A DNA stretch of 64,000 bases from Jaenimonas drosophilae (taxonomy: Eukaryota; Euglenozoa; Kinetoplastea; Trypanosomatida; Trypanosomatidae). The stretch lies in the NCBI GenBank assembly GCA_030849065.1, contig JASAON010001616.1, positions 37,382-101,381 on the forward strand, given 5' to 3'. Shown one piece after another: positions 37,563-47,203 of this stretch; positions within the stretch are counted from its first letter, which is position 1, and each line of letters starts with the position of its first letter. The position numbers were made by a program, and so were the translations under genes. The notes under the pieces are model-generated. The model was not told the origin of the DNA. It worked only from the letters and a program-made list of their open reading frames with translations, and made no database searches.

Positions 37563-39168
37563 TTATAGCTTGGCAGTCTCGACGTACTTGGGGACGGCAG
37601 ACTTCAGCGCAGGGGATGCCTTGGAGGCGAAGCGCTTCTGGAAGCTGTCCTGGAACATGACCACAAGCTCCTTGGTGGTGGAGTTGAACTGCTGCACATC
37701 CTTCCACGCCTTGCGGGGGTCCAGCAGGTGGGAAGGCACGCGGCGGCAGTTCTTGGGGATCTGGAGACCCCAGCCAGGGTAGGTGGCAAACTCCTCCTGG
37801 TCAAGGCTGCCGTCGTGGATGGCATCAATCACGGCACGCGTCACCTTCAGGGGCATGCGCTTCGCTCCACGGTCAGCACGGCCACCAGCATAGCCAGTGT
37901 TCAGCAGCCACACGCGGCTGTTGTGCTCCTTCATCTTCTCGGCAAGCTGCTCACCGTAGAAGGTGGCGTGACGAACCAGGAACGGACCACCGAAGCACGA
38001 GCTGAAGATGGGCTTGGCCACAGGGGTGCTGCCAGCCTCAACGCCGGGAACGTTGGCAGTGTAGCCCATGATGAACCAGAACATCGCCTGCTCGGGGGTC
38101 AGACGAGCAACAGGGGGCATCACACCAAAGGCGTCGTTGGTCAGGAAGATGATGTTCTTAGGGTGGCCAGCAACAGCCTTCGTCAGCGCTCCGGGAATGT
38201 AGTCCAGTGGGTACGCCACACGGGTGTTCTTGCAGATGGACTCATCCATGAAGTCGATCTCCTTGGTGCGGCGGTCAAGCACACAGTTCTCCGCAACGGC
38301 ACCGAAGCGCACAGCGTTGTAGATCTCCTCCTCCGTCTTGGGGTTCAGGCCAATAGCCTTGGCGTAGCAGCCACCCTCAATGTTGAACACACCGCGGTCA
38401 GTCCACACGTGCTCGTCATCACCAATGAGAGCGCGGTTGGGGTCGGCAGAGAGCGTGGTCTTGCCAGTTCCGCTCAGACCAAAGAAGACGGACACATCAC
38501 CCTTCTTGCCAACGTTGGCAGAGGCGTGCATGCACAGGTGGTTCTGGCGGGGCATCAGCTCGAACATCACAGTGAGGATACCCTTCTTCATCTCACCGGC
38601 GTACTCGCTGCCAAGGATCACCTCCTCACGGGTCTTGAAGTTCAGGGCAACGCAGGTCGTGGAGGTCACGCCGGGGATGGAGGGGTCAGCCTTGCTCTCA
38701 CCAGCATTGTAGATGGTGTACTCGGGCTCACCAAAGTTGGCAAGCTCCTCAGCGGTGGGACGGATCAGCATGTCGCGCATGAACAGCGCGTGGTAGGGGC
38801 GGGTGGTGATCACGCGAACCTTGATGCGGTAGCGCTCGTCGTGGCCGGCGAACATGTCCATCACAAAGAGGTGCTCACGGGTGTCGAGGAAGTCCGTAGC
38901 GAGCTTCTTCACCTTGGCAAAGGAGTCCTCGCTCAGCTTGATGTTGACCGCACCCCAGTCCACATTCTCGCGGACATCGGCGGTGTCCACCACGCGCTTA
39001 TCGCGAGGGGAACGGCCGCTCTTGGCGTAGGACAGCACGCAGAGTGCACCACGAGCACTCAGCTTGGTGTCCTTCTCCAGCTTCAGAGCCCACTGGACGA
39101 GCTCAGGAGCGGTAAGGTTGCGGTGAATGATGGGGGCCATCGGTCGATATGGTAGAAGTATTCGATAA
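37558..39168 (-). repeat. PEPCK duplication unit, copy 1
   Basis: This block of 1611 nt covers the PEPCK reading frame plus 28 nt upstream and 5 nt beyond the stop. It aligns to 40043-41653 at a constant offset of 2485. I found no mismatch in the lines compared. Identity stops abruptly at both ends. Confidence 0.85.
37563..39140 (-). CDS. PEPCK: ATP-dependent phosphoenolpyruvate carboxykinase, copy 1 (glycosomal)
   Basis: This 525-residue enzyme interconverts oxaloacetate and PEP using ADP/ATP. In trypanosomatids it consumes glycolytic PEP in the glycosome for succinate production, or serves gluconeogenesis. Seen in sequence: R-S-P-R-D-K-R (43-49, substrate binding), the kinase-1a P-loop G-L-S-G-T-G-K-T-T (221-229) and the metal-binding I-G-D-D-E-H (239-244). 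The C-terminus is E-T-A-K-L; A-K-L fits a PTS1 variant. The length is normal for the ATP-type enzyme. Third codon positions are strongly C/G-biased compared with neighbours, as expected of an abundant protein. Its coding sequence matches copy 2 exactly in translation. It is the downstream member of the tandem pair in transcription order. Confidence 0.97.
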   Translation of the reverse strand: MAPIIHRNLTAPELVQWALKLEKDTKLSARGALCVLSYAKSGRSPRDKRVVDTADVRENVDWGAVNIKLSEDSFAKVKKLATDFLDTREHLFVMDMFAGHDERYRIKVRVITTRPYHALFMRDMLIRPTAEELANFGEPEYTIYNAGESKADPSIPGVTSTTCVALNFKTREEVILGSEYAGEMKKGILTVMFELMPRQNHLCMHASANVGKKGDVSVFFGLSGTGKTTLSADPNRALIGDDEHVWTDRGVFNIEGGCYAKAIGLNPKTEEEIYNAVRFGAVAENCVLDRRTKEIDFMDESICKNTRVAYPLDYIPGALTKAVAGHPKNIIFLTNDAFGVMPPVARLTPEQAMFWFIMGYTANVPGVEAGSTPVAKPIFSSCFGGPFLVRHATFYGEQLAEKMKEHNSRVWLLNTGYAGGRADRGAKRMPLKVTRAVIDAIHDGSLDQEEFATYPGWGLQIPKNCRRVPSHLLDPRKAWKDVQQFNSTTKELVVMFQDSFQKRFASKASPALKSAVPKYVETAKL

Positions 39169-40047
39169 GGGGGTTTTGTGGTTTGGTGGAAGTCTGTGGA
39201 GTGATAACTTTGTAGGCATTCATAGATTGTAGATCACGAAGAAAAGTGAATTTGTACAATGATGTAGCAGAGTGACCCAGCCCACCTCGTACGAGATCCA
39301 GCCTCCCCATCGAGCACCCGAAACTGGGCAGCTGCCGCAGTAGCCATAAGGGCGGGATAATCGAAGGAGGGGTGTGTAGATAGCAACTGAGGTGATGCTA
39401 AGTGTGTTTGACGTTGAGACTCGACAGCGACTCAATTCGACCTCCTTGTGCGCCTTAGCACACACGAGAGCGTTTTGCTTGCATGGTAAATAGAAAAGGA
39501 GGCCGCGTCTTTCCCGTCACAGTATCCCCCTTCCATCTTCACGAGAAGTATTGATGTCAATGGGTAGAATGAGACACCAGTTTTGTTTGCACTGTGTGGG
39601 TGGTTTATAAAGGAAACGTGCATGTGGGTGCGGTCTTCGATACATCATGGATATCTTTTGACTTGAGAACAACTGTCTCGGCAAATGAAGCCTCCGTCTG
39701 ATACACCGCGAGGGATGACACCACACATCACTATACCTCTGCACAAGTCACCACAAAGCCATAGAGCATAAACGCAACAAGAGTGAGCAAAAGCACGTCA
39801 GGCGCCAATAAAAAAGAAGAGAGAACCAACGGATTTCTTCTCAGTCTCACCGCGAATCGTGCGTATGCGATGCATCAGTAGGAGGTAGGTATATAGAGAC
39901 GTAAATAAGAATCAAGGAGGGAAAGGGGGATCCAAAATAAAGAGGGGAGCGTTGGATGATGAACGGGCTACGTTGACGTTAAGCAGCCGCACAATTTGGC
40001 TTGCTCCATACTTCTCACCAAATGGGGAATAGAGTGCCACGCCGATC
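39141..40047. other. Spacer between the PEPCK copies
   Basis: This 907-nt spacer includes the 3' UTR of copy 2 and the 5' UTR and splice signals of copy 1. Beyond the 28-nt shared leader next to the copy 1 start, and 5 nt at the copy 2 stop, it has no visible similarity to the other PEPCK flanks. No gene was seen. Confidence 0.55.
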
Positions 40048-41653
40048 TTATAGCTTGGCAGTCTCGACGTACTTGGGGACGGCAGACTTCAGCGCAGGGG
40101 ATGCCTTGGAGGCGAAGCGCTTCTGGAAGCTGTCCTGGAACATGACCACAAGCTCCTTGGTGGTGGAGTTGAACTGCTGCACATCCTTCCACGCCTTGCG
40201 GGGGTCCAGCAGGTGGGAAGGCACGCGGCGGCAGTTCTTGGGGATCTGGAGACCCCAGCCAGGGTAGGTGGCAAACTCCTCCTGGTCAAGGCTGCCGTCG
40301 TGGATGGCATCAATCACGGCACGCGTCACCTTCAGGGGCATGCGCTTCGCTCCACGGTCAGCACGGCCACCAGCATAGCCAGTGTTCAGCAGCCACACGC
40401 GGCTGTTGTGCTCCTTCATCTTCTCGGCAAGCTGCTCACCGTAGAAGGTGGCGTGACGAACCAGGAACGGACCACCGAAGCACGAGCTGAAGATGGGCTT
40501 GGCCACAGGGGTGCTGCCAGCCTCAACGCCGGGAACGTTGGCAGTGTAGCCCATGATGAACCAGAACATCGCCTGCTCGGGGGTCAGACGAGCAACAGGG
40601 GGCATCACACCAAAGGCGTCGTTGGTCAGGAAGATGATGTTCTTAGGGTGGCCAGCAACAGCCTTCGTCAGCGCTCCGGGAATGTAGTCCAGTGGGTACG
40701 CCACACGGGTGTTCTTGCAGATGGACTCATCCATGAAGTCGATCTCCTTGGTGCGGCGGTCAAGCACACAGTTCTCCGCAACGGCACCGAAGCGCACAGC
40801 GTTGTAGATCTCCTCCTCCGTCTTGGGGTTCAGGCCAATAGCCTTGGCGTAGCAGCCACCCTCAATGTTGAACACACCGCGGTCAGTCCACACGTGCTCG
40901 TCATCACCAATGAGAGCGCGGTTGGGGTCGGCAGAGAGCGTGGTCTTGCCAGTTCCGCTCAGACCAAAGAAGACGGACACATCACCCTTCTTGCCAACGT
41001 TGGCAGAGGCGTGCATGCACAGGTGGTTCTGGCGGGGCATCAGCTCGAACATCACAGTGAGGATACCCTTCTTCATCTCACCGGCGTACTCGCTGCCAAG
41101 GATCACCTCCTCACGGGTCTTGAAGTTCAGGGCAACGCAGGTCGTGGAGGTCACGCCGGGGATGGAGGGGTCAGCCTTGCTCTCACCAGCATTGTAGATG
41201 GTGTACTCGGGCTCACCAAAGTTGGCAAGCTCCTCAGCGGTGGGACGGATCAGCATGTCGCGCATGAACAGCGCGTGGTAGGGGCGGGTGGTGATCACGC
41301 GAACCTTGATGCGGTAGCGCTCGTCGTGGCCGGCGAACATGTCCATCACAAAGAGGTGCTCACGGGTGTCGAGGAAGTCCGTAGCGAGCTTCTTCACCTT
41401 GGCAAAGGAGTCCTCGCTCAGCTTGATGTTGACCGCACCCCAGTCCACATTCTCGCGGACATCGGCGGTGTCCACCACGCGCTTATCGCGAGGGGAACGG
41501 CCGCTCTTGGCGTAGGACAGCACGCAGAGTGCACCACGAGCACTCAGCTTGGTGTCCTTCTCCAGCTTCAGAGCCCACTGGACGAGCTCAGGAGCGGTAA
41601 GGTTGCGGTGAATGATGGGGGCCATCGGTCGATATGGTAGAAGTATTCGATAA
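40043..41653 (-). repeat. PEPCK duplication unit, copy 2
   Basis: This is the partner of 37558-39168. The boundary on the upstream side falls after the string ttcgataa on the plus strand, and on the downstream side just before cgatcttatag. Confidence 0.85.
40048..41625 (-). CDS. PEPCK: ATP-dependent phosphoenolpyruvate carboxykinase, copy 2 (glycosomal)
   Basis: The 525-residue protein is identical to copy 1, including the P-loop at 221-229 and the A-K-L C-terminus. It is the upstream member of the pair in transcription order. Its 3' UTR (ending before copy 1) and its 5' leader beyond 28 nt differ from copy 1, so the two mRNAs could be regulated differently while encoding one enzyme. A good splice acceptor lies at 41679-41678, giving a 5' UTR of about 52 nt. 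Identity confined to the frame suggests recent duplication or gene conversion. It is unlikely to be an assembly duplicate because both flanks are unique. Confidence 0.97.
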   Translation of the reverse strand: MAPIIHRNLTAPELVQWALKLEKDTKLSARGALCVLSYAKSGRSPRDKRVVDTADVRENVDWGAVNIKLSEDSFAKVKKLATDFLDTREHLFVMDMFAGHDERYRIKVRVITTRPYHALFMRDMLIRPTAEELANFGEPEYTIYNAGESKADPSIPGVTSTTCVALNFKTREEVILGSEYAGEMKKGILTVMFELMPRQNHLCMHASANVGKKGDVSVFFGLSGTGKTTLSADPNRALIGDDEHVWTDRGVFNIEGGCYAKAIGLNPKTEEEIYNAVRFGAVAENCVLDRRTKEIDFMDESICKNTRVAYPLDYIPGALTKAVAGHPKNIIFLTNDAFGVMPPVARLTPEQAMFWFIMGYTANVPGVEAGSTPVAKPIFSSCFGGPFLVRHATFYGEQLAEKMKEHNSRVWLLNTGYAGGRADRGAKRMPLKVTRAVIDAIHDGSLDQEEFATYPGWGLQIPKNCRRVPSHLLDPRKAWKDVQQFNSTTKELVVMFQDSFQKRFASKASPALKSAVPKYVETAKL

Positions 41654-41677
41654 TGAATGTGTTGGGAGAGTTGGAAT

Positions 41678-41700
41678 CTATGAATAAAGAAGATGAGTAG
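41678..41700 (-). other. Candidate trans-splice acceptor for PEPCK copy 2
   Basis: The minus strand reads a T/C-rich stretch (catcttctttattcat) ending in AG at 41679-41678. Further CT-rich sequence lies at 41700-41740. The predicted 5' UTR is about 52 nt. Confidence 0.45.
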
Positions 41701-41783
41701 TGAGGGAGGATGTGATGTTGTAGAAGGTGGAGTGGGAGAGAATGGTATGCACGATTATGGTCCTCAGCGGCTGATTTTCTGTT

Positions 41784-41804
41784 TGTGTGTGTGTGTGTGT
41801 GTGT
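41784..41804. repeat. (TG)n dinucleotide microsatellite
   Basis: About ten TG units on the plus strand, CA on the transcribed strand, lie in the spacer between the coiled-coil gene and PEPCK copy 2. Confidence 0.85.
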
Positions 41805-42096
41805 TATGCACTTTCATTTGCGTCTCTTGGTGACCTGACTCGTAGCAGCCGATCCAAGTGATGTGGTAGAGGCTGATGGAGATAGGACATACGGACATAC
41901 AAAGGAATAGAAAAGAAGGTATCCTCTAAACGGATATCTAGTGGTAGGGCCACTATCTTTGTGTCTCTTTTTGTTTTTAAGGTCTCTTGTTACAATACCA
42001 AAGGTGTATGTGCCCACACGATACAGTACTTCACTGCAGCAAGCCAAACCTGGTGGTTGTTGAGAGCTACATGACGTGTGGAGACATCTATTTGGA

Positions 42097-45000
42097 TTAG
42101 GATGGACCCCGACGACGCTTGCGGGCTGCGTTCGCCGGTTTGGATGACGCGGTGGAGGGTGATTGTGTTGCTGTGGAGGCCAAACTGTGCACGTCTGCCT
42201 CTGTGGTTCTGGGTGACTGGCTTCCGCTTGAGGCGTGTGTGTGTGTTTCAAGGCTCACATCCACTGGGGCACGTGGGGCTGGAGATGGGTCGACGTGCAT
42301 GAAAGATGCAGAGGTTGTTGAGCGGCTCGGTGACCGCGCAGTGGTTCGACGAAGTGTTTGGCGGAGCTCCGTATCCTTGTTTGAGAGTGCTTCGATGGTG
42401 TTGGCATATTGCATGTTGAGACGTTCTGACTGTTCCAGCGCTGACGACTTGGCACCCAAACGATCTTGCAGGCTCTCCATGGCGGCTCGAGCACTGAGTT
42501 GCTCAGAAAACAGCTTCTCCATGGTGTTTTCCTTCTCTCGAAGGTTGGCTTCGAGATGTTGGATGCGTGACTGTAGTACAACCGCCGCGTCCTCATCCCC
42601 ACCCGGGAAGGCACTTGCTCGTGGAGTTCGACGATTGGCAGCGGTCGTTCCTGACCGAGCGTACTGAGCTTGCACGACTGCCAGCTGCGTGGACAGACCG
42701 CTGAGGCTCTCACGAAAGACTTCCTGGCGGTGTGAGGCACGTAGACCTGGCTGACTCATGGCGAGGCGTAAATCTCGGACTCTTGCCTTCTCTTCTTCGA
42801 GTGCACTCTCCGCAGTGCGGAGCTGACGACGCAGATCCTGGATTTCACGCACGCTGTCCGTCATGTTGGTGATCTCCACAAGCTGCTCGTAACGGTAGAG
42901 AAGATCCTTGTGCTCCTCTCGCAACACACGAAGGCTCTGGCGAAGAGCATCAGCATCTCCTACGCGGGTTTCCAACTGTGCCAACTGATCTTCCAAAATA
43001 ACGTACGCATCGTTCACGGTGGACTGTTGGGCCTCCAAATCACGAATGTGACGACGACTAATGAGCAAATCCGCCTGCAGACTAGATATTTGAAGCATCT
43101 GCGCTTGCTCAATCAGCTCGGCATTGTGGCGTCGAGAGCTCAAGTCCACGTCCAATGTGCTGGTCGCTCGCTTCTCGAAGGTGGTTGTTGTAGAGGCACT
43201 GAGTCGGAACTGCTCTGCTTCTTGCTGAAGTTGGCGGAAGTCCTCCTCAAGTTTCTTGGTTGCATCACGTTCATCGCGGAGCTCCTGCTCGGCGGTGGCA
43301 AGAAGATCCTCGGCTCGACGTCGGGCCTCCAATGCGCGGGCCTCCGCCTGGCGCGCCGCATACAATTCCGCCGTTGTTGCCTCGGTGCGCTCCAACAGCT
43401 GAGCATCAAAATCATCCTGTGCTCGAGCCATCCGTTCATTGAGCTGGGTAACAGCGGCATAGAGGCTCTCGGACCGCTCCGTTTCCTCGACAGTACTCAC
43501 CGCCAGGGCCTCCATTGCGGCCTGTGTGTCGAGCAGCTTCTTCTCCACGTCCTGGAGCTGTTGCTCTAGGGACTGAATGTGCTCACGAGAATGTCTGCGG
43601 TGATTGCTCAGCTCCTGCAGCATATCTGTCAGCTCCGACGCTGTTGGAGAAACGGTCGAGTCTCTGACGTGGGTGCTTGAGGCGCGTGGCGTCTTGAACG
43701 GCGACGTGATTGAGTCACGTGGTGATGTCTCACGACTATCGTCATTGACGTCACGATCAACAAGGTCCTCATCCAGGCTTTGGCTCAGTATCTCTTCCAT
43801 CCACTGCACTGCCTTGCCAAGCGGATGAAGCACTCCTTCAAGGGCGGTCGCGCCACGTGAATTCACTGCCAGCGAGGCATCATCCTGTGCCACCATGCCG
43901 GTGGCAACACCCACGCACTGGATCGAATCATGGAGATGAGCCACACATTGCTGAAGCTGATTTCGTCGCTCATCCACCCGTGACCGGAGTCGAGCGTTTG
44001 CATCGCGAAGGCGCTCCTCCACCACGATATTGTCGTTGTGAATGGCAACAGTTTGCTCCAGTGCCTTCTGAGTAGAAGCCAATCGCTCTGCAAGATCCGT
44101 CTGCGCGAGGGTTCCAGTTTCTAACCCCTCTTCCGCTGTATAGAGGGACGCGTGGAGTTGGTCGATGCGCTCGAGTCTCATGTCTGCCTCAGCATTGAGG
44201 CGGAAAATAAGGGCCTCCTGACACGCCATTCGTTCAGTCATGGAAATCAGCATCTTCTCCAACTCTTGGATCTTCGCCTCTGCTACGGTACAGCGCTCCT
44301 TCTCCGAACGAAGCTCTCCACTCATCGATTCTAGCGCTGCGCCAACATCACGGGAGTCCGTCAACTGAATTGCTAGCTCATCCAATGCAGTCATGGAATT
44401 GCTGCACGAAGCTGCGCTGAGATCCTTGAGATGATTCAGCGCTTCTACTTCCGCTATGAGAGACTGTTGACGAAGCTCCAACGCTGACTTCATCTGAAGC
44501 GCATCTTCCAGCTGCTTTCTGGTGCCGGTGAGCATCTTCTCTGCTGACGCCGCTGCCTCCGCGGCAGATATCCAGTGACCCTGCGTTGAGCCAACAAGTT
44601 CACACAGTAACTCAAACAGGTCCTCCATGTACTCCGCAGTACAGCTGCCACTGCTCACATCATAATCACGACTCAACAGACCAGACAACTCCTCAACACT
44701 CAGTGCCTTCCCCCCACGCATCCACTGGCGAACAGAATTCTGAGCAGATTTCTTTATCTGTTTCATCTGCTCTTGAATCATGTCTCTGAATCTCCTCGCA
44801 TCATCAAAACTAGCCTGCACATCAGCAACGTCTGTAGCCAACCGGTTCAGAGCTGCCTTCAGATTCACAACATCGGCAGAAGCCGATGAACTAGCACTCT
44901 CCACCGTTGCTCGAGAGGCAATTGCTACCGCAAGTTCCTCTGATTGAGCAGTGTGCTGCGCCGCAAGCTGGCGGACAGCTTCTTCAGCAGCAGCGAGGGC

Positions 45001-47201
45001 TGCACGCAGGCGGTCGTTGTCCGACTTCAGCGCATCAGCTACACTGGATGGTACCGTAGCCGCTACGGAAGAATGCAGTTCAGTTGTGCTCCTTCCAAGA
45101 GCCGCAAGGGCATGATCCTTGGCCTCCTTCTCAGATTGCAGCTGTGCACTCCGCGACTCTTCCGCCGCTAGTCGTCCCGCAAGAGCCTCAACAGCAGCAC
45201 GAAGATTGGCTATTTCAGCATTGGAACCAGTTGCTGCAGCAGTGGCTGTTTGCAGCTGCTGACGAAGGGAAGTGAGCTCCTCATTGTGAGTCGCCGTCTC
45301 TGACGTGCCCTTCAGCTGCAGTTCCTTCGCAAGGTTCAGAAGCTTCTCCTTCGACTCACGCTCCGTCCCCAGGCGCTTCATCGCATCCGAGAGACTCTGC
45401 TCAACAGACGCAAGCCGACTACGTGGAAGGCTTTCACCCTGCAACAACCCGCGCACTATGGCAACAAGTACATCATAGAGGTGGTTTGCAAAGCAAACAA
45501 TCTCTACCCCACTGCTCAAAATCCAATCCTCAGCAAGGAAGGTAGCGCAGATACCAACTTCAGCAGCTACACCATCGCGGATCCACTGGCGAAGCTGGTT
45601 GCATGCCTGACGATTCAGCACCTCCACGCGACGGCCAACAATGTCAGTGTAAGAGCGGAGCTCAGCATTGCGGTCCTGTTCAGCAGCGAGGTCAGCGGCA
45701 AGGCGGTCAATGGCAGCCTGCATGTTCACCGTATCACCACCAGCAGACGTTGCAGAAGCACTCATACGCACGCGTGCACCTTCTGCATCACCACAAAGCT
45801 GCAGACGCAGTGCCGCAAGTTCCTCTGATTGAGCAGTGTGCTGCGCGGCAAGCTGGCGGACAGCTTCTTCAGCAGCAGCGAGGGCTGCACGAAGATTCAT
45901 GACATCGGCTTTCATTGCCTGCACCGTTTCAGAAGCAGCGGTAGCGTTTTGTTCTCGAAGATCCGAACGCGGCACACTTTCCTGTTGAGGTAGTACTTCT
46001 CCTAGTTTCAAGTTAAGTAGCTTATTGATATCCTCAGTTTCCGCAAGGCGATCCGCCATCTCCGCCAACGCCGCACGCAAATTCATGCACTCAGAACGAG
46101 TAATTGATGAGGATGATTCTAGTGCTTCACATGACGAGGCAGACTGAGCGAGCTCCGTACGAAGTGCACCAAGCTCCTCTGATTGAGCAGTGTGCTGCGC
46201 CGCAAGCTGGCGGACAGCTTCTTCAGCAGCAGCGAGGGCTGCACGCAGGCGGTCGTTGTCCGACTTCAGCGCATCAGCTACACTGGATGGTACCGTAGCC
46301 GCTACGGAAGAATGCAGTTCAGTTGTGCTCCTTCCAAGAGCCGCAAGGGCATGATCCTTGGCCTCCTTCTCAGATTGCAGCTGTGCACTCCGCGCCTCTT
46401 CCGCCGCTAGTCGTCCCGCAAGAGCCTCAACAGCAGCACGAAGATTGGCTATTTCAGCATTGGAACCAGTTGCTGCAGCAGTGGCTGTTTGCAGCTGCTG
46501 ACGAAGGGAAGTGAGCTCCTCATTGTGAGTCGCCGTCTCTGACGTGCCCTTCAGCTGCAGTTCCTTCGCAAGGTTCAGAAGCTTCTCCTTCGACTCACGC
46601 TCCGTCCCCAGGCGCTTCATCGCATCCGAGAGACTCTGCTCAACAGACGCAAGCCGACTACGTGGAAGGCTTTCACCCTGCAACAACCCGCGCACTATGG
46701 CAACAAGTACATCATAGAGGTGGTTTGCAAAGCAAACAATCTCTACCCCACTACTCAAAATCCAATCCTCAGCAAGGAAGGTAGCGCAGATACCAACTTC
46801 AGCAGCTACACCATCGCGGATCCACTGGCGAAGCTGGTTGCATGCCTGACGATTCAGCACCTCCACGCGACGGCCAACAATGTCAGTGTAAGAGCGGAGC
46901 TCAGCATTGCGGTCCTGTTCAGCAGCGAGGTCAGCGGCAAGGCGGTCAATGGCAGCCTGCATGTTCACCGTATCACCACCAGCAGACGTTGCAGAAGCAC
47001 TCATACGCACGCGTGCACCTTCTGCATCACCACAAAGCTGCAGACGCAGTGCCGCAAGCTCCTCTGATTGAGCAGTGTGCTGCGCCGCAAGCTGGCGGAC
47101 AGCTTCTTCAGCAGCAGCGAGGGCTGCACGCAGGCGTTCGTTGTCCGACTTCAGCGCATCAGCTACACTGGATGGTACCGTGGCCGCTACGGAAGAATGC
47201 A
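42097..47201 (-). CDS. Giant coiled-coil repeat protein, C-terminal part (same gene as 47204-49994, broken by gap)
   Basis: The frame is open from the stop at 42097 through to the Ns at 47202. A start at 47010 would be a GTG inside a repeat and is not real, because the same residues (C-G-D-A-E-G-A-R-V-R) run on upstream as in the neighbouring repeat. About 1700 codons are visible. Heptad-like coiled coil dominates. Two near-identical 295-residue units each hold a non-coil module (C-N-Q-L-R-Q-W-I-R-D-G followed by hydrophobic helices). A diverged third copy (S-V-R-Q-W-M-R-G-G) lies near 44575-44735. The phrase A-A-A-E-E-A-V-R-Q-L-A-A-Q-H recurs. The C-terminal 550 residues are non-repetitive coiled coil ending in a Ser/Thr/Pro-rich tail and R-K-R-R-R. 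The role is unknown; a cytoskeletal or flagellum-attachment scaffold is a reasonable guess only. Confidence 0.85.
44931..45815 (-). repeat. 885-bp coding repeat unit A (295 codons)
   Basis: This unit begins at the phrase encoding Q-H-T-A-Q-S-E-E-L and repeats at 46170-47054 with only scattered differences. It is followed by a 354-bp spacer segment (45816-46169), so the overall period is 1239 bp. Both lengths are multiples of three. Confidence 0.85.
46170..47054 (-). repeat. 885-bp coding repeat unit B (295 codons)
   Basis: This is a near-identical copy of 44931-45815 at offset 1239. A third unit appears to begin at 47055 and is cut off after about 147 nt by the Ns. Confidence 0.85.
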
Positions 47202-47203
47202 NN
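47202..47203. other. Assembly gap (two Ns) inside the repeat array
   Basis: The sequence on both sides belongs to the same repeat phrase. The frames on the two sides do not match across two Ns, so the Ns are a placeholder and the true gap length is unknown. The interruption is technical, not a natural frameshift. Confidence 0.9.

Larger units (their letters stand above)
41626..42096. other. Intergenic spacer
   Basis: This 471-nt spacer contains the splice signals of PEPCK copy 2, a (TG)n run and the 3' UTR of the giant coiled-coil gene. No gene was seen. Confidence 0.5.

Noticed and set aside
37728..39155. Plus-strand open frame of 475 codons antisense to PEPCK copy 1 (and the same at 40213-41640)
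   Set aside because: It is a by-product of the strong codon bias of PEPCK on the opposite strand. It lies against the direction of the array and shows no domain.
46999..47010. Start of a separate 1637-codon gene at 47010
   Set aside because: The codon is GTG and the frame continues upstream through a repeat already seen in the same gene, so this is an internal position.
44931..47201. Repeat array considered as a CRISPR or transposon array
   Set aside because: The units are 885 bp, in frame and coding for coiled coil. There are no spacers, terminal repeats or transposase.
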